From an uncultured Oscillospiraceae bacterium (GTDB taxonomy: Bacteria; Bacillota; Clostridia; Oscillospirales; Oscillospiraceae), in assembly GCA_900752285.1 (NCBI GenBank), contig CAADUW010000089.1:1-13342 (forward strand): a DNA stretch of 13,342 nt, in the 5' to 3' direction. The notes under the pieces were generated by a model, which saw nothing but the letters and a program-made list of their open reading frames with translations, did not search any database and was not told the origin of the DNA. The position numbers and the translations under genes are program-made. Shown piece by piece: positions 13,259 to 13,342 of this stretch; within the stretch, counting starts at the first letter, position 1; every line of letters starts with the position of its first letter.

Positions 13259-13342
13259 AAAGGATTGCAGTCTGCCGCGCGCACGATTTGTACGCCCTTG
13301 GCGTACAAATCGCACAGCTCCGCGCCAAGAGCCGCCTTCGGC
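13228..13342 (-). repeat. 115-bp dispersed repeat, copy 2 (inverted partner of 58-172), cut by the window end
   Basis: The reverse complement of this segment matches 58-172 at 108 of 115 positions. Six of the seven differences are the loops of the two internal palindromes (13285-13311 and 13228-13258), and one is a T/C change in a hairpin arm. The palindrome at 13285-13311 keeps perfect 12-bp arms. The match runs to the last base of the window, so the true end is not seen. Confidence 0.9.

Noticed and set aside
13082..13315. A 77-residue minus-strand reading frame at the right end
   Set aside because: It spans two joined repeats and their hairpins, with no independent sign of being a gene.

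Overview
The window looks like part of a high-GC Firmicutes chromosome, most likely a gut clostridium of the Oscillospiraceae/Ruminococcaceae type. The reasons are strong GGAGG-type ribosome binding sites, TTGACA/TATAAT promoters with 17-bp spacers, a methionyl T-box leader, VanZ-, MBOAT/DHHW- and YmdB-family genes, and GC-rich dispersed hairpin repeats between genes. This placement is inference; no rRNA or marker gene is present. All 13 protein genes I support lie on the minus strand, so transcription runs from high to low coordinates.

In transcription order: (1) 13011-10008 is a methionine uptake operon. A consensus promoter leads into a T-box leader with an AUG specifier, then metN, metI and metQ, ending in a strong terminator. 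(2) 9942-8868 is azlC-azlD, a two-subunit branched-chain amino-acid (possibly methionine) exporter with its own promoter. (3) 8749-7060 is mntP-vanZ-DUF4358 lipoprotein. It has a consensus promoter whose -35 box sits inside a perfect 15-bp palindrome, and it ends in a hairpin terminator. (4) 6977-4230 encodes an MBOAT acyltransferase and a DHHW (AlgJ/AlgX-like) protein, together a probable machine for O-acylating a cell-surface polymer. They are separated by a 152-bp, fully foldable inverted-repeat element. (5) 4160-209 is ymdB-yhaO-yhaN, with start and stop codons overlapping. It encodes a cyclic-nucleotide/RNA phosphodiesterase followed by an Mre11/Rad50-like nuclease pair whose ATPase carries a membrane hairpin in place of a long coiled coil.

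Both ends of the window carry the same 115-bp repeat in opposite orientation (58-172 and 13228-13342). The copies agree at 108 of 115 positions. Six of the seven differences are the 3-nt loops of two internal palindromes, which are inverted relative to their arms. A second repeat family (5369-5520; half copy 13132-13208) is a MITE/ERIC-like long hairpin. No transposase, phage gene, CRISPR array, tRNA or rRNA is visible. The most unusual items are the loop-flipped repeats, the operator-like palindrome and 5'-terminal hairpin at the mntP promoter, and the membrane-anchored YhaN with an altered P-loop.
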